Source of the DNA: Halichondria panicea
Lineage: Eukaryota; Porifera; Demospongiae; Suberitida; Halichondriidae
DNA length: 64,000 bases
NCBI RefSeq assembly: GCF_963675165.1
Contig: NC_087377.1
Location: 61,001-125,000 of the forward strand
Direction: 5' to 3'
A model generated the notes under the pieces. The model made no database searches. It was not told the DNA's origin and saw nothing but the letters and a program-made list of their open reading frames with translations. The translations under genes were made by a program, and so were the position numbers. The number at the start of each line of letters is the position of its first letter. Position 1 is the first letter of the stretch. This document shows positions 1 through 11,123 of this stretch, piece by piece.

Positions 1-347
1 AGCCTCCCTCCATGCAATCACAAGGTGCTACCATGAGTAGTAATTATAGTCTACATGTTCACTCACTACCAGTCTTGTTCAGTAGCCATTCAGAAGCTTT
101 GTTCAAACTCTGTCAAATTCTCCCCTTGAATTGTTTCTCAGTAAGCAAAGTGCATGCCACATGCATGCACCCTCTTTCTGTATTTCAAAGGCCCTTCCGG
201 CCACAAAAACCCACATGATTAATTGCAATTGCAAAAGCATAAAAATCCATTTATAATTGCACAGATGTACAGTCAATAGTGGAGTCATGTGATCCTACTA
301 CACACAAAACAACACTTATAAACACACGGAAAAATAAATATTAAAAT
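1..347. other. Non-coding 3' flank of the AAK1-like exon
   Basis: No convincing coding sequence is seen. The stretch lies downstream of the minus-strand stop codon at 348 and probably contains that gene's 3' untranslated region. Short open frames here have no splice or codon support. Confidence 0.4.
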
Positions 348-539
348 TCAGCTAAAAGGAACTGCTCCAAATTGATCTACAGTTGTCATTGTCGTCGTAA
401 TCTTTGAACTCTCTTCAAGGGGGGGTGCTCCAAACAAATCTCGTCTTGCATTGTCAGCAGTATTATGAGTGGGCGGGGTAGAGGAACGTCCGTCAAATGA
501 AGTGCTACCAAAGTCATCCGTAGGAAATGGACTGCCAGT
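348..539 (-). CDS. C-terminal exon of an AAK1/BMP2K-like (NAK family) kinase gene, partial
   Basis: The minus strand has a good acceptor (CTCACAG then ACTGGC) at 540/539, followed by about 63 codons and a stop. The peptide is rich in Ser, Thr and Pro. It carries two short clathrin-adaptor-like motifs, DLFGAPPLEE and the terminal VDQFGAVPFS. Animal AAK1 and BMP2K tails end in a very similar DPFGAAPF-type motif that binds AP2 and clathrin adaptors. This suggests the last exon of a numb-associated kinase, acting at the plasma membrane in endocytosis. No upstream exons were recognised before 2.2 kb; a GT-rich intron and a 74-bp repeat lie upstream. NAK kinase-domain fragments elsewhere in the window make the assignment more plausible. 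Seen: splice site, stop, motifs. Inferred: family. Confidence 0.5.
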   Translation of the reverse strand, partial: TGSPFPTDDFGSTSFDGRSSTPPTHNTADNARRDLFGAPPLEESSKITTTMTTVDQFGAVPFS

Positions 540-544
540 CTGTG

Positions 545-592
545 AGGTGTGTGTGTGTGTGTGTGTGAAGGTGTGTGTGTGAGGGGTGGGAG
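545..592. repeat. (GT)n microsatellite
   Basis: Nearly pure GT dinucleotide run just inside the intron upstream of the 348-539 exon. On the minus strand it supplies the pyrimidine-rich CA tract before the acceptor. Confidence 0.8.
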
Positions 593-632
593 GTTCAATA
601 AGCAGTATAGAGTGGAGTCTATCTATTGTGGT

Positions 633-990
633 CACCCTCTATAATACAGCCAGATTAATGGGCCGTGTTTGGACCTGTGTTAGCAGACCACCCTCATGGG
701 CCCCAAAGTCTCCATAGCATGTGTTTGGACCTGTGTTAGCAGGCCACCCTCTATAATACAGCCAGGTTAATGGGCCCCAAAGTCTCCATAGCATGTGTTT
801 GGACCTGTGTTAGCAGGCCACCATCTATAATACAGCCAGGTTAATGGGTCCCAAAGTCTCCATAGCATGTGTTTGGACCTGTGTTAGCAGGCCACCCTCT
901 ATAATACAGCCAGGTTAATGTTCCCCAAAGTCTCCATAGCATGTGTTTGGACCTGTGTTAGCAGGCCACCCTCTATAATACAGCCACTGT
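633..990. repeat. 74-bp tandem repeat, about 4.8 copies
   Basis: The segment gcatgtgtttggacctgtg recurs at 717, 791, 865 and 939, an exact 74-bp period. The first unit is internally deleted. Copies differ by only a few substitutions. It falls in the presumed intron upstream of the AAK1-like exon. Confidence 0.9.
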
Positions 991-1960
991 TGGTCTGACT
1001 AGACAGACCACATTCACAAAATGCAAACCTTACTAGAGAAAACATAAGTCAACCACTTAGCTACAGTGTACACAGTGGGACCACACATAAAGAGGAAATT
1101 TCGCCCCTTTCAGCCTTGTTTCTCAGTAAATATAATCATTGCTCAGATCCTCCCCCTTTTCAGAGAGGTGTCACATTCCACCCCTTTCACAGTAAACAAA
1201 GCAATTTGGTAGAATGTCATTGAAAGGTCATAATTAGTGAAAGGTCACCTCCAATAGTACTGCCACATGTCCATACATGCATGGATAAATAATTACACCA
1301 TACTGTAGTGTAAAATACCATGACAAATGAAACCTCTCAGCCCATGCCAACTCAGCTAGCTATGGTTGCTCAATATTGACCTCCCTCCACCGATAAGGTC
1401 TAACACATGGGCAAGCAATACTATCGGGAAATATGAACAAAACAATGAACCTCGTGATTATTATTAGTAGCCTACAACAGGTGCCGTCTCTACAAAGCAT
1501 CTCCCCTCACCTCCATCCTTTCATGCATTCATCCATTCTTATCCTATAGCACAGCCACTGGACTGGAACATGCTGGCAGCAGATCACATTCACGCTGAGT
1601 AGGTAATGGCATATGCTAGGCCTCGTCATAGATAGTGGTATGGCCTCATCTTCAGTGCGGCCTGAGATCGAGGCTAAAAGATCCCCTTCCTCACACGTTT
1701 GTGACTTGTTGCAGTTCACCCACGTAGCGTGTCGTGCACAGAGTCATGGAGTATGTTCTCAATCTGAATCAAAATCAGTGGAAATAATTATAATCATGTG
1801 AGCTTAAATGCTTTGTAATATTGAATAACCGTGATTTCAATGGAATGTACAGGCCTTGAAATACAAAAATACGCTCGCAAAAATAGCATTAATCATCATT
1901 TATTTCTAGCTCTACGGTATCATTAACTATTGGATAGAGCTATTGGATGATACTTTATAC
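991..1960. other. No recognisable gene
   Basis: AT-rich sequence. A minus-strand open frame near 1507-1719 contains a readable stretch (GDLLASISGRTEDEAIPLS) that could be part of an exon, but no convincing splice sites bound it. Nothing else is supported. Confidence 0.3.
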
Positions 1961-1967
1961 TCTAATA

Positions 1968-3190
1968 AAGGTAGCGCTCACCTTTCTCCTGAGTTAGAGT
2001 GTTGGTCCATTGTGTCCAGTGCACCGTGCTAGCTAGTAGGACCACTCCAATGGATGTGCCCTCAGAGTATTAGAACTGTGATGAATGCACCACATGGCCA
2101 GTGGGTAAAGATCGTCAAACCATTAGACAAAATATGTTTCATTTTGTAGATTAATTTTGATAAACTTTTACCAGACACGCTCACACACAAGATGGAGACG
2201 GCTGGTGAGGAAAAGCGTTCACTTGTCCTTCCCTCTATGAGCTTCCATAAGGCTGGATATCGGGTGGATACTCCTCCAAAAGACCAGCAGCAATGGATCA
2301 CCAGGCAAAGAGCATCGCAGCGAGTACAAGTGAGTGGCTAGTCATGATCAAAAGTGGATCACCTAGTATAGTGTATAGGCTGCTTTAGATGACTGGCATT
2401 CAATATCTGCTAATAGATATCATTATACTAGTGATCAAACTATACAGCCTCTGTGACAAATGCATCCATTGCTACACATTTGTTGATCCGTTACTTCATT
2501 GCGTACAGTGATGGAGAGCACGAGAGGGGCGGAGTCAGTGACAAGTTGCTATGACAACATATGATGGAGGAGTTACAAGGTGACACTGTGGAGTTTGTGT
2601 ACAACCCATTGGACGTCTTGGACTCCAGATAAAGGAACACAATTAAGAAATAGTGAGTACTGCCGCGTGCAGAGTGTGACTCTTTCCCCCACCAGAACTG
2701 TGATCTGAGCATGTCATGTGATAGGCCTTGTCTAGAGCTACAGAATGCATCTCTTAGTTTTGATATTGATTGTTTTTTAGTGAAGTTATGACCTCCTGAA
2801 AGTTGCTTAAATTATACATTTTATGGGGAAAGCGTTGTGTTAAATCAGGCCTAAGTTTGAGAGCCCCATAACTTGTGTCAGTCTCCAAGATAATGTGTGT
2901 ATTTAGTAGTGCTACAAGACTGTACATACACTATCAATTATTGCAGCTCAAGTTGATTTGAAGAAATAAAAATGTTTAAGATAATAATTGTTATGGTGGA
3001 ATTATCTACTAGTGAGTGAATGGTCTGATTGTTCTCTCACTTGTTAGATTCGTGAGGGTCAGTTGTTCACTCTGTTGGATGCTGATGATGATCGACCCAT
3101 TGGACGTCAGAGAAAATACAATCGACCTAAGAAACAGTGAGTACTGCCGCGTGCAGAGTGTGACTCTTTCCCTCACCAAACTTTGATCTC
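1968..3190 (+). repeat. 5' part of the satellite-bearing block (copy 1)
   Basis: This segment is repeated at about 40735-41890 with high identity; the shared part begins at aaaggtagcgctcacc. The last 200 bp occur a third time at about 27895-28140. Within it, 2575-2700 is a diverged internal copy of 3090-3180: both share cccattggacgtc and the run agtgagtactgccgcgtgc. Confidence 0.8.
2192..3140 (+). CDS. Small gene of unknown function, exons 1 and 2
   Basis: Exon 1 (2192-2329) starts with ATG and encodes 46 codons beginning METAGEEKRSLVLPS and ending RASQRVQ. It closes with a GTGAGT donor in phase 0. A phase-0 acceptor at 3047/3048 (cacttgttag) opens a second exon, IREGQLFTLLDADDD...GRQRKYNRPKKQ, ending in TGA at 3138-3140. 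That TGA is embedded in a perfect donor (CA/GTGAGT), so exon 2 may instead splice on: a phase-compatible acceptor at 8973/8974 gives TEHQPPACIMRDAVQRC and a stop. The basic, polar peptide matches no family I know. Exon 2 recurs at 28011-28103 and, frameshifted, at about 41764-41856. Exon 1 recurs at about 40965 with a 55-bp frameshifting deletion. This is the only copy with both exons open. Confidence 0.35.
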
Positions 3191-3288
3191 TCTTTCCCTG
3201 ACCAAACTTTGATCTGAGCATATTCATGTGATAGGCCTTATCTAACAGTGCTTGGAATAGTTATTCGCTGTACTCCCCCCTAGTGTTT

Positions 3289-6200
3289 ACGTTCCCGTGG
3301 GTGGGTTCAATTCAATAGCAATAGTTTTGCGTTCCCGTGAGTGGGTTCAATTCACTAACAATAGTTTTGCGTTCTCGTGAGTGGGTTCAATTCACTAGCA
3401 ATAGTTTTGCATTCCCTTGAGTGGGTTCAATTCACTAGCAATAGTTTTACGTTCCCGTGGGTGGGTTCAATTCACTAGCAATAGTTTTGCGTTCCCGTGG
3501 GTGGGTTCAATTCACTAGCAATAGTTTTACGTTCCCGTGAGTGGGTTCAATTCACTAGCAATAGTTTTGCGTTCCCGTGGGTGGGTTCAATTCACCAGCA
3601 ATAGTTTTGCGTTCCCGTGGGTGGGTTCAATTCACCAGCAATAGTTTTGCGTTCCCGTGGGTAGGTTCAATTCACCAGCAATAGTTTTGCGTTCCCGTGG
3701 GTGGGTTCAATTCACCAGCAATAGTTTTGCGTTCCCATGAGTGGGTTCAATTCACTAGCAATAGTTTTGCGTTCCCGTGGGTGGGTTCAATTCACTAGCA
3801 ATAGTTTTGCGTTCTCGTAAGTGGGTTCAATTCACTAGCAATAGTTTTGTATTCCCTTGAGTGGGTTCAATTCACTAGCAATAGTTTCACGTTCCCGTGA
3901 GTGGGTTCAATTCACTAGCAATAGTTTTAAGTTCCCGTGAGTGGGTTCAATTCACTAGCAATAGTTTTGCGTTCCCGTGAGTGGGTTCAATTCACTAGCA
4001 ATAGTTTTGCGTTCCCGTGGGTGGGTTCAATTCACTAGCAATAGTTTTGCGTTCCCGTGGGTGGGTTCAATTCACTAGCAATAGTTTTGCGTTCCCCGTG
4101 GGTGGGTTCAATTCACTAGCAATAGTTTTGCGTTCCCGTGAGTGGGTTCAATTCACCAGCAATAGTTTTGCGTTCCCGTTGGTGGGTTCAATTCACCAGC
4201 AATAGTTTTACGTTCCCGTGAGTGGGTTCAATTCACTAGCAATAGTTTTAAGTTCTCGTGAGTGGTCACTAGCAATAGTTTTGCGTTCCCGTGGGTGGGT
4301 TCAATTCACCAGCAATAGTTTTGCGTTCCCGTGGGTGGGTTCAATTCACCAGCAATAGTTTTACGTTCCCGTGGGTGGGTTCAATTCACCAGCAATAGTT
4401 TTGCGTTCCCGTTGGTGGGTTCAATTCACCAGCAATAGTTTTACGTTCCCGTGAGTGGGTTCAATTCACTAGCAATAGTTTTAAGTTCTCATGAGTGGTC
4501 ACTAGCAATAGTTTTGCGTTCCCGTGGGTGGGTTCAATTCACCAGCAATAGTTTTGCGTTCCCGTGGGTGGGTTCAATTCACTAGCAATAGTTTTAAGTT
4601 CTCGTGAGTGGTCACTAGCAATAGTTTTGCGTTCCCGTGGGTGGGTTCAATTCACCAGCAATAGTTTTGCGTTCCCGTGGGTGGGTTCAATTCACGAGCA
4701 ATAGTTTTGCGTTCCCGTGGGTGGGTTCAATTCACTAGCAATAGTTTTGCGTTCCCGTGGGTGGGTTCAATTCACTAGCAATAGTTTTAAGTTCCCGTGA
4801 GTGGTCACTAGCAATAGTTTTGCGTTCCCGTGGGTGGGTTCAATTCACTAGCAATAGTTTTGCGTTCTCTTAAGTGGGTTCAATTCACTAGCAATAGTTT
4901 CACGTTCCCGTGAGTGGGTTCAATTCACTAGCAATAGTTTTAAGTTCCCGTGAGTGGGTTCAATTCACTAGCAATAGTTTTGCGTTCCCGTGGGTGGGTT
5001 CAATTCACTAGCAATAGTTTTGCGTTCCCGTGGGTGGGTTCAATTCACCAGCAATAGTTTTACGTTCCCGTTGGTGGGTTCAATTCACCAGCAATAGTTT
5101 TAAGTTCTCGTGAGTGGTCACTAGCAATAGTTTTGCGTTCCCGTGGGTGGGTTCAATTCACCAGCAATAGTTTTGCGTTCCCGTGAGTGGGTTCAATTCA
5201 CCAGCAATAGTTTTACGTTCCCGTGAGTGGGTTCAATTCACTAGCAATAGTTTTAAGTTCTCGTGAGTGGTCACTAGCAATAGTTTTGCGTTCCCGTGGG
5301 TGGGTTCAATTCACTAGCAATAGTTTTAAGTTCCCGTGAGTGGTCACTAGCAATAGTTTTGCGTTCTCGTGGTGGGTTCAATTCACTAACAATAGTTTTA
5401 CGTTCTCGTGAGTGGGTTCAATTCACTAGCAATAGTTTTGCATTCTCTTGAGTGGGTTCAATTCACTAGCAATAGTTTTACGTTCCCGTGAGTGGGTTCA
5501 ATTCACTAGCAATAGTTTTAAGTTCCCGTGAGTGGGTTCAATTCACTAGCAATAGTTTTGCGTTCCCGTGAGTGGGTTCAATTCACTAGCAATAGTTTTG
5601 CGTTCCCGTGAGTGGGTTCAATTCACCAGCAATAGTTTTGCGTTCCCGTTGGTGGGTTCAATTCACCAGCAATAGTTTTACGTTCCCGTGAGTGGGTTCA
5701 ATTCACTAGCAATAGTTTTAAGTTCTCGTGAGTGGTCACTAGCAATAGTTTTGCGTTCCCGTGGGTGGGTTCAATTCACCAGCAATAGTTTTGCGTTCCC
5801 GTGGGTGGGTTCAATTCACCAGCAATAGTTTTACGTTCCCGTGGGTGGGTTCAATTCACCAGCAATAGTTTTGCGTTCCCGTTGGTGGGTTCAATTCACC
5901 AGCAATAGTTTTACGTTCCCGTGAGTGGGTTCAATTCACTAGCAATAGTTTTAAGTTCTCGTGAGTGGTCACTAGCAATAGTTTTGCGTTCCCGTGGGTG
6001 GGTTCAATTCACCAGCAATAGTTTTGCGTTCCCGTGGGTGGGTTCAATTCACTAGCAATAGTTTTAAGTTCTCGTGAGTGGTCACTAGCAATAGTTTTGC
6101 GTTCCCGTGGGTGGGTTCAATTCACCAGCAATAGTTTTGCGTTCCCGTGGGTGGGTTCAATTCACCAGCAATAGTTTTGCGTTCCCGTGAGTGGGTTCAA

Positions 6201-7786
6201 TTCACGAGCAATAGTTTTGCGTTCCCGTGGGTGGGTTCAATTCACTAGCAATAGTTTTGCGTTCCCGTGGGTGGGTTCAATTCACTAGCAATAGTTTTAA
6301 GTTCCCGTGAGTGGTCACTAGCAATAGTTTTGCGTTCCCGTGGGTGGGTTCAATTCACTAGCAATAGTTTTGCGTTCTCTTAAGTGGGTTCAATTCACTA
6401 GCAATAGTTTTGCATTCCCTTGAGTGGGTTCAATTCACTAGCAATAGTTTCACGTTCCCGTGAGTGGGTTCAATTCACTAGCAATAGTTTTAAGTTCCCG
6501 TGAGTGGGTTCAATTCACTAGCAATAGTTTTGCGTTCCCGTGGGTGGGTTCAATTCACTAGCAATAGTTTTGCGTTCCCGTGGGTGGGTTCAATTCACTA
6601 GCAATAGTTTTGCGTTCCCCGTGGGTGGGTTCAATTCACTAGCATTAGTTTTGCGTTCCCGTGAGTGGGTTCAATTCACTAGCAATAGTTTTGCGTTCCC
6701 GTTGGTGGGTTCAATTCACCAGCAATAGTTTTACGTTCCCGTGAGTGGGTTCAATTCACTAGCAATAGTTTTAAGTTCTCGTGAGTGGTCACTAGCAATA
6801 GTTTTGCGTTCCCGTGGGTGGGTTCAATTCACCAGCAATAGTTTTGCGTTCCCGTGAGTGGGTTCAATTCACCAGCAATAGTTTTACGTTCCCGTGAGTG
6901 GGTTCAATTCACTAGCAATAGTTTTAAGTTCTCGTGAGTGGTCACTAGCAATAGTTTTGCGTTCCCGTGGGTGGGTTCAATTCACTAGCAATAGTTTTAA
7001 GTTCCCGTGAGTGGTCACTAGCAATAGTTTTGCGTTCCCGTGGTGGGTTCAATTCACTAACAATAGTTTTACGTTCTCGTGAGTGGGTTCAATTCACTAG
7101 CAATAGTTTTGCATTCTCTTGAGTGGGTTCAATTCACTAGCAATAGTTTTACATTCCCGTGAGTGGGTTCAATTCACTAGCAATAGTTTTAAGTTCCCGT
7201 GAGTGGGTTCAATTCACTAGCAATAGTTTTGCGTTCCCGTGAGTGGGTTCAATTCACTAGCAATAGTTTTGCGTTCCCGTGGGTGGGTTCAATTCACTAG
7301 CAATAGTTTTGCGTTCCCGTGAGTGGGTTCAATTCACTAGCAATAGTTTTGCGTTCCCGTGGATGGGTTCAATTCGCTAGCAATAGTTTTGCATTCCCTT
7401 GAGTGGGTTCAATTCACTAGCAATAGTTTTACGTTCCCGTGGGTGGATTCAATTCACTAGCAATAGTTTCAAGTTTCCGTGAGTGGGTTCAATTCACTAG
7501 CAATAGTTTCGCGTTCCCGTGAGTGGGTTAAATACACTAGCAATAGTTTTACGTTCCCGTGGGTGGGTTCAATTCACTAGCAATAATTTTGCGTTCCCGT
7601 CAGTGGGTTCAATTCACTAGCAATAGTTTTGCGTTCCCGTGAGTGGGTTCAATTCACTAGCAATAGTTTTAAGTTCCCGTGAGTGGTCACTAGCAATAGT
7701 TTTGCGTTCCCATGAGTGGGTTCAATTCACTAGCAATAGTTTTACGTTCCCGTGAGTGGGTTCAATTCACTAGCAATAGTTTTACG
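3289..7786 (+). repeat. 40-bp satellite array 1, about 113 units
   Basis: Uninterrupted tandem array with a 40-bp period; a unit begins gttcccgtgagtgggttcaa. Variation is concentrated at a few positions (gtgag/gtggg/gttgg, cactag/caccag, ttttgc/ttttac/ttttaa). Units lacking 7 bp (gtggtcactag instead of the full form) give a 33-bp variant that recurs many times from about 4250 on. Longer stretches are themselves repeated, for example an offset of 1470 bp (4261 and 5731) and of 2523 bp (4017 and 6540). There are no spacers. Chance open frames in it are not genes. Confidence 0.95.
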
Positions 7787-8052
7787 TGTTTTGTAGTTTG
7801 TGCTTTTTGCGCTGTACTCTCCCCTTGCATGTGTGACTATGTTTTGTAGTTTGTGCTTTTTGCGCTGTACTCCCCCCTTGCATGTGTGACTGTGTTTTGT
7901 AGTTTGTGCTTTTTGCGCTGTACTCCCCCCTTGCATGTGTGACTGTGTTTTGTAGTTTGTGTGCTTTTTGCGCTGTACTCCCCCCTTGCATGTGTGACTG
8001 TGTTTAGTCACTAGCAATAGTTTTACGTTCCCATGAGTGGAGGTTCAATAAT
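7787..8052 (+). repeat. 53-bp satellite, about 4 units, plus one 40-bp unit
   Basis: Tandem units of 53 bp containing gcgctgtactccccccttgc follow directly on the 40-bp array, then one more 40-bp-type unit (8005-8052). A truncated 53-bp unit also sits at the other edge of array 1 (3262-3288), so the two satellites are physically coupled. Confidence 0.9.
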
Positions 8053-8860
8053 TCACAACAGCTGCATTGTACCTCCTTGTTTTGTGTTTTTTATGCAAGT
8101 GCACTGAATGCGCCAGCGAAAGCTTAGGTTTTCTGAATGCTTAGAAACAGACCTTTCAAATGATACCATATTTATTTGATATTTAGTCCCCATGGTCCGA
8201 GGTCTAAAAATAACAAATTCAGGGCCCGGATGAAATATTGGATTGAAACACATCATTTGAAATGTATTTTTCTAAGCTTTCGGAATATTATAAAATTTTT
8301 GACATGGATCAACTGTTATGGCTGTTGAAAGACCCACCTTCCGTTTAATTCGTGAATCTTTCGGCTGTCATAACTTAAATTCTGTGGTTCGAAAGTCAAA
8401 AATGTTATGGTTTTCTGAATGCTTAGAAACAGACCTTTTAAATGGTACGGGTGGGTTAGGGTTAGGCTCCCGTGAGTGGACTGAATGCGCCAGCAAAAGT
8501 CTTAGTCTCCCGCGAGTTGGCTGAATGCGCCACGAAAATAACCCCACGAAAATTACCTGCTATATATACGATAGTTGGGTGTTTTTTATGCGCTGTACTC
8601 CCCCCTTGTGTTGTATTTTTTATGTGAGTGCGCTAAATGCGCCAGCGAAAGTCTTAGGCTCTCGCGAGTTGGCTGAATGCACCAGCAAAAGTCTTAGGTT
8701 CTCGCAAGTTGGGCTGAATGCGCTAGCGAACGTCTTAGGCTCTCGCGAGAGGGCTGAATGCACCACGAAAATGACCCGCTATACGATAGTTTGAATAGTT
8801 AGTATTTTTTATGCACTGTACTCCCCCCTTGCATGTGTGACGGTGTTTTGGGTTAGTTAG
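8053..8860 (+). repeat. Right-hand tail of the satellite block, with type-B 40-bp units
   Basis: A dispersed segment, recurring at 28807-29150, 32570-33370, 11047-11123 and 11429-11900, and 14185-14261 and 14567-15040. From 8460 to about 8775 it holds degenerate units of the form ctgaatgcgccagcgaaagt followed by cttaggctctcgcgagttgg-like sequence, spaced 40 bp. They align without gaps to the main satellite at 29 of 40 positions. A 14-bp TTAGGG-like patch at 8453-8466 is too short to be telomeric. Confidence 0.8.
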
Positions 8861-8869
8861 TGTTTCACT

Positions 8870-10370
8870 TCTCTATAATTACATACATGCATTAATTTGG
8901 GTGACAATTTGTGGGACATTATGATCATTGACGTGTGCAATAAATGATGTATATATACTGTGTGTGTGTGCAGGACTGAACACCAGCCCCCAGCATGTAT
9001 CATGAGGGACGCTGTACAGAGATGTTAGGGCAAGTTCCTTTAATTAGATCCAGATATTGTAATTATTTCCTTCTTCCAGGTTGTTGGTCGCTAAATGTGC
9101 TTATAGTTGCCATGGAGATGGAGATGGTAATTGACTGAAGTCATGTACCTACCTCTCGATAGAAGGAAACAAGGATTTGTCAATAATTATAGTACTGTGA
9201 TAAATAAATGTTTTGTCAACTTCGATTCTCTAAGATCATAATTATTCATAACTATAATTATACTATTGTTCTTGTTCTTACAAAACTTTAAATTATGTTA
9301 CGTTGTTTCATATTAATTATATATCGAGTACAGCAGCCATTTAGTGTTAGGTAGTGCCAGACCATCAAACCATCACCTTGTCCATCCATATAATTTATAC
9401 ACAACCATCAACCTACACAGAGAGCATGAGAGACTTGTCACACAACATAGCTAGCTACTTATCTGTGTGTATGTGGCTCCTCCACAACCGTCAACCTACA
9501 CAGAGAGCATGAGAGACATGCCACACGACATAGCTAGCTACTCATCTGTGTGTATGCTGTTACAGTGGCTCCTCCACACAATCAACCTACACAGAGAGCA
9601 TGAGAGATACTGTACACAATGGAACTACTTATTTTTTGCTGTGAAGAGACATCGACCTACACACCATAGAAGCCAGCCATACTTATCTTTATTGTCTTCA
9701 TAGCTGCACACAAAACAATCAAGAGACACTATAAATGATAGTAGTGGGCGTTGAGATCTGAGCCCCTCCCCCACATCTCCAGTCAAGCCCCGACCCCTTC
9801 AGTACCTGCAATACATTATACAGTGATGAGGTTAGTAATCCTCCCTGGGTCCCAGAGCAGCATGGCTTGTCTGTACCTGGAGGAGAGAGGAGACAAAAGC
9901 AGTGAGAGAATGGAATACTAGCTATAGTACAGTATAGCTAGTAGGAGGAGCTGTGTGTGTGTGCATTGTGGCTGCAAGAGAACAAGCAAATGCATGGTTA
10001 CATTGAGAGCAGCAGTTTAAACAAAACCATCCACTCCACACAATACAATACCAGCCAATCACCACCACAGCTGACAACCATCAGCCTAGTATTATCAATA
10101 CACACACAATACATAATTATAACACCAGACAACAAAATTACACCCATAGCTGTTTGTGCTGTGCAGAGAAGAGATGAGAAATTCCCACAACAACAAATCA
10201 ATTCAACAGCGAACACCACCAATTAATTCAGATCATTATTATCATCTTAATACCAGACCTTGAATGAATGCACTCCTGACCAGACAAATCATTATAATCA
10301 AATCACACATCATCACCAAACCAGACTGTGCAACAAAATTTCCCAACCCCACAACAACCACACACATAAA
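8870..10370. repeat. Low-copy repeat A, copy 1 of 6
   Basis: About 1.5 kb recurring at 12007-13508, 15145-16646, 33380-34870, 44715-45640 and 52564-53790. Inside is a short tandem array with the core cctacacagagagcatgaga. A possible minus-strand terminal exon at 9816-9876 (acceptor CTCCTCCAG, peptide YRQAMLLWDPGRITNLITV, stop) is kept in all copies, but I cannot connect it to a gene. 8974-9028 may be the third exon of the small gene starting at 2192. Other open frames are not credible genes. Confidence 0.8.
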
Positions 10371-10714
10371 TGAAAGGTGTCAATTTGGCATGCAAACGCG
10401 TGTCAAACTGCTTTCCCAAAAATTAACACACTAACACGGGTGTCAAATTAATATATGTCATTTTTACTGTGTCAAAACTGAAACATGCTGTAACTTTTGG
10501 TGTGTCGAACAGAGGTATGTCATTTTAAAACGTCACGGTTACAAGAATATGACCATATAAATAAAAATACACAAAAGAAACGCCGGAATTATACATAAAT
10601 ATCAAGTAAAACTGAATATAACATAATCATAATTGATACAGTCGGTAACTAACTCGGTAATAACTTGGTAACAGTAAATGTACAGTTGGGGTAACTAATG
10701 TTGATCTAGCAAGT

Positions 10715-11023
10715 TTATGAATGATGAGTATACCTCACTGTTTTTTTTACAGATGTCTCTTTCACACCCATCAACACTTCCTGTATGAAGAGAAGGAGAC
10801 CAGAGGCAGGTGATGGCTTGGGGTAACTGACATAGAAGGCGTAGTATGTTGCAAACAAGCTGATAACCGAGTCAATGACACTGTCGCCCAATACTTCAAA
10901 GAGAACCTTTCCTTCACCAAGGATGAACGCTTGCATGCCATTCATGCTCTTGTCAGCAAAAATTGCAAGCCTTGGCTCTGGAAAGGTCTTTTCAGCTGTC
11001 ACTTCCTCAATATCAGTCCCGAC
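10715..11023 (-). pseudogene. Duplicated last exon of the SAMD3-like gene (unit 1)
   Basis: Same sequence as exon 6 of the gene at 17015-19474: acceptor at 11024/11023, then VGTDIEEVTAEKTFPEP to VRYTHHS and stop. Just upstream the intron is cut off at about 11047 by the satellite-block tail, so no upstream exons are attached. The reading frame is still open, consistent with a recent duplication. It could act as an alternative 3' exon only if a transcript reads through from the parent gene. Confidence 0.75.
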
Positions 11024-11123
11024 CTGCAACAAATAAGAGTTAAATTCTGAACGCTTAGAAACAGACCTTTCAAATGGTACCATCAAAGTTCATGAAAGAT
11101 AACATTATTTGCCAATTTAGTCC

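Noticed and set aside
1507-1719. Minus-strand exon with GDLLASISGRTEDEA
   Set aside because: No acceptable acceptor or donor frames it and no family resemblance was found.
4017-6728. Plus-strand open frames GGFNSLAIVLRSRGW in the 40-bp array
   Set aside because: They arise because a chance stop-free frame is repeated every three monomers (120 bp). There is no start context, they end at random variants, and the same frames appear wherever the array lacks a stop.
3289-7786. CRISPR array
   Set aside because: The repeats are contiguous with no variable spacers, and the surrounding genes are eukaryotic with introns.
8453-8466. Interstitial telomere-like gggttagggttagg
   Set aside because: Only a little over two TTAGGG units; recurs at 32983 only because the whole block is duplicated.
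9957-10226. Open frame MCALWLQENKQ repeated in several repeat A copies
   Set aside because: Its conservation is explained by recent duplication; other copies carry frameshifts, and there is no splice, family or codon support.
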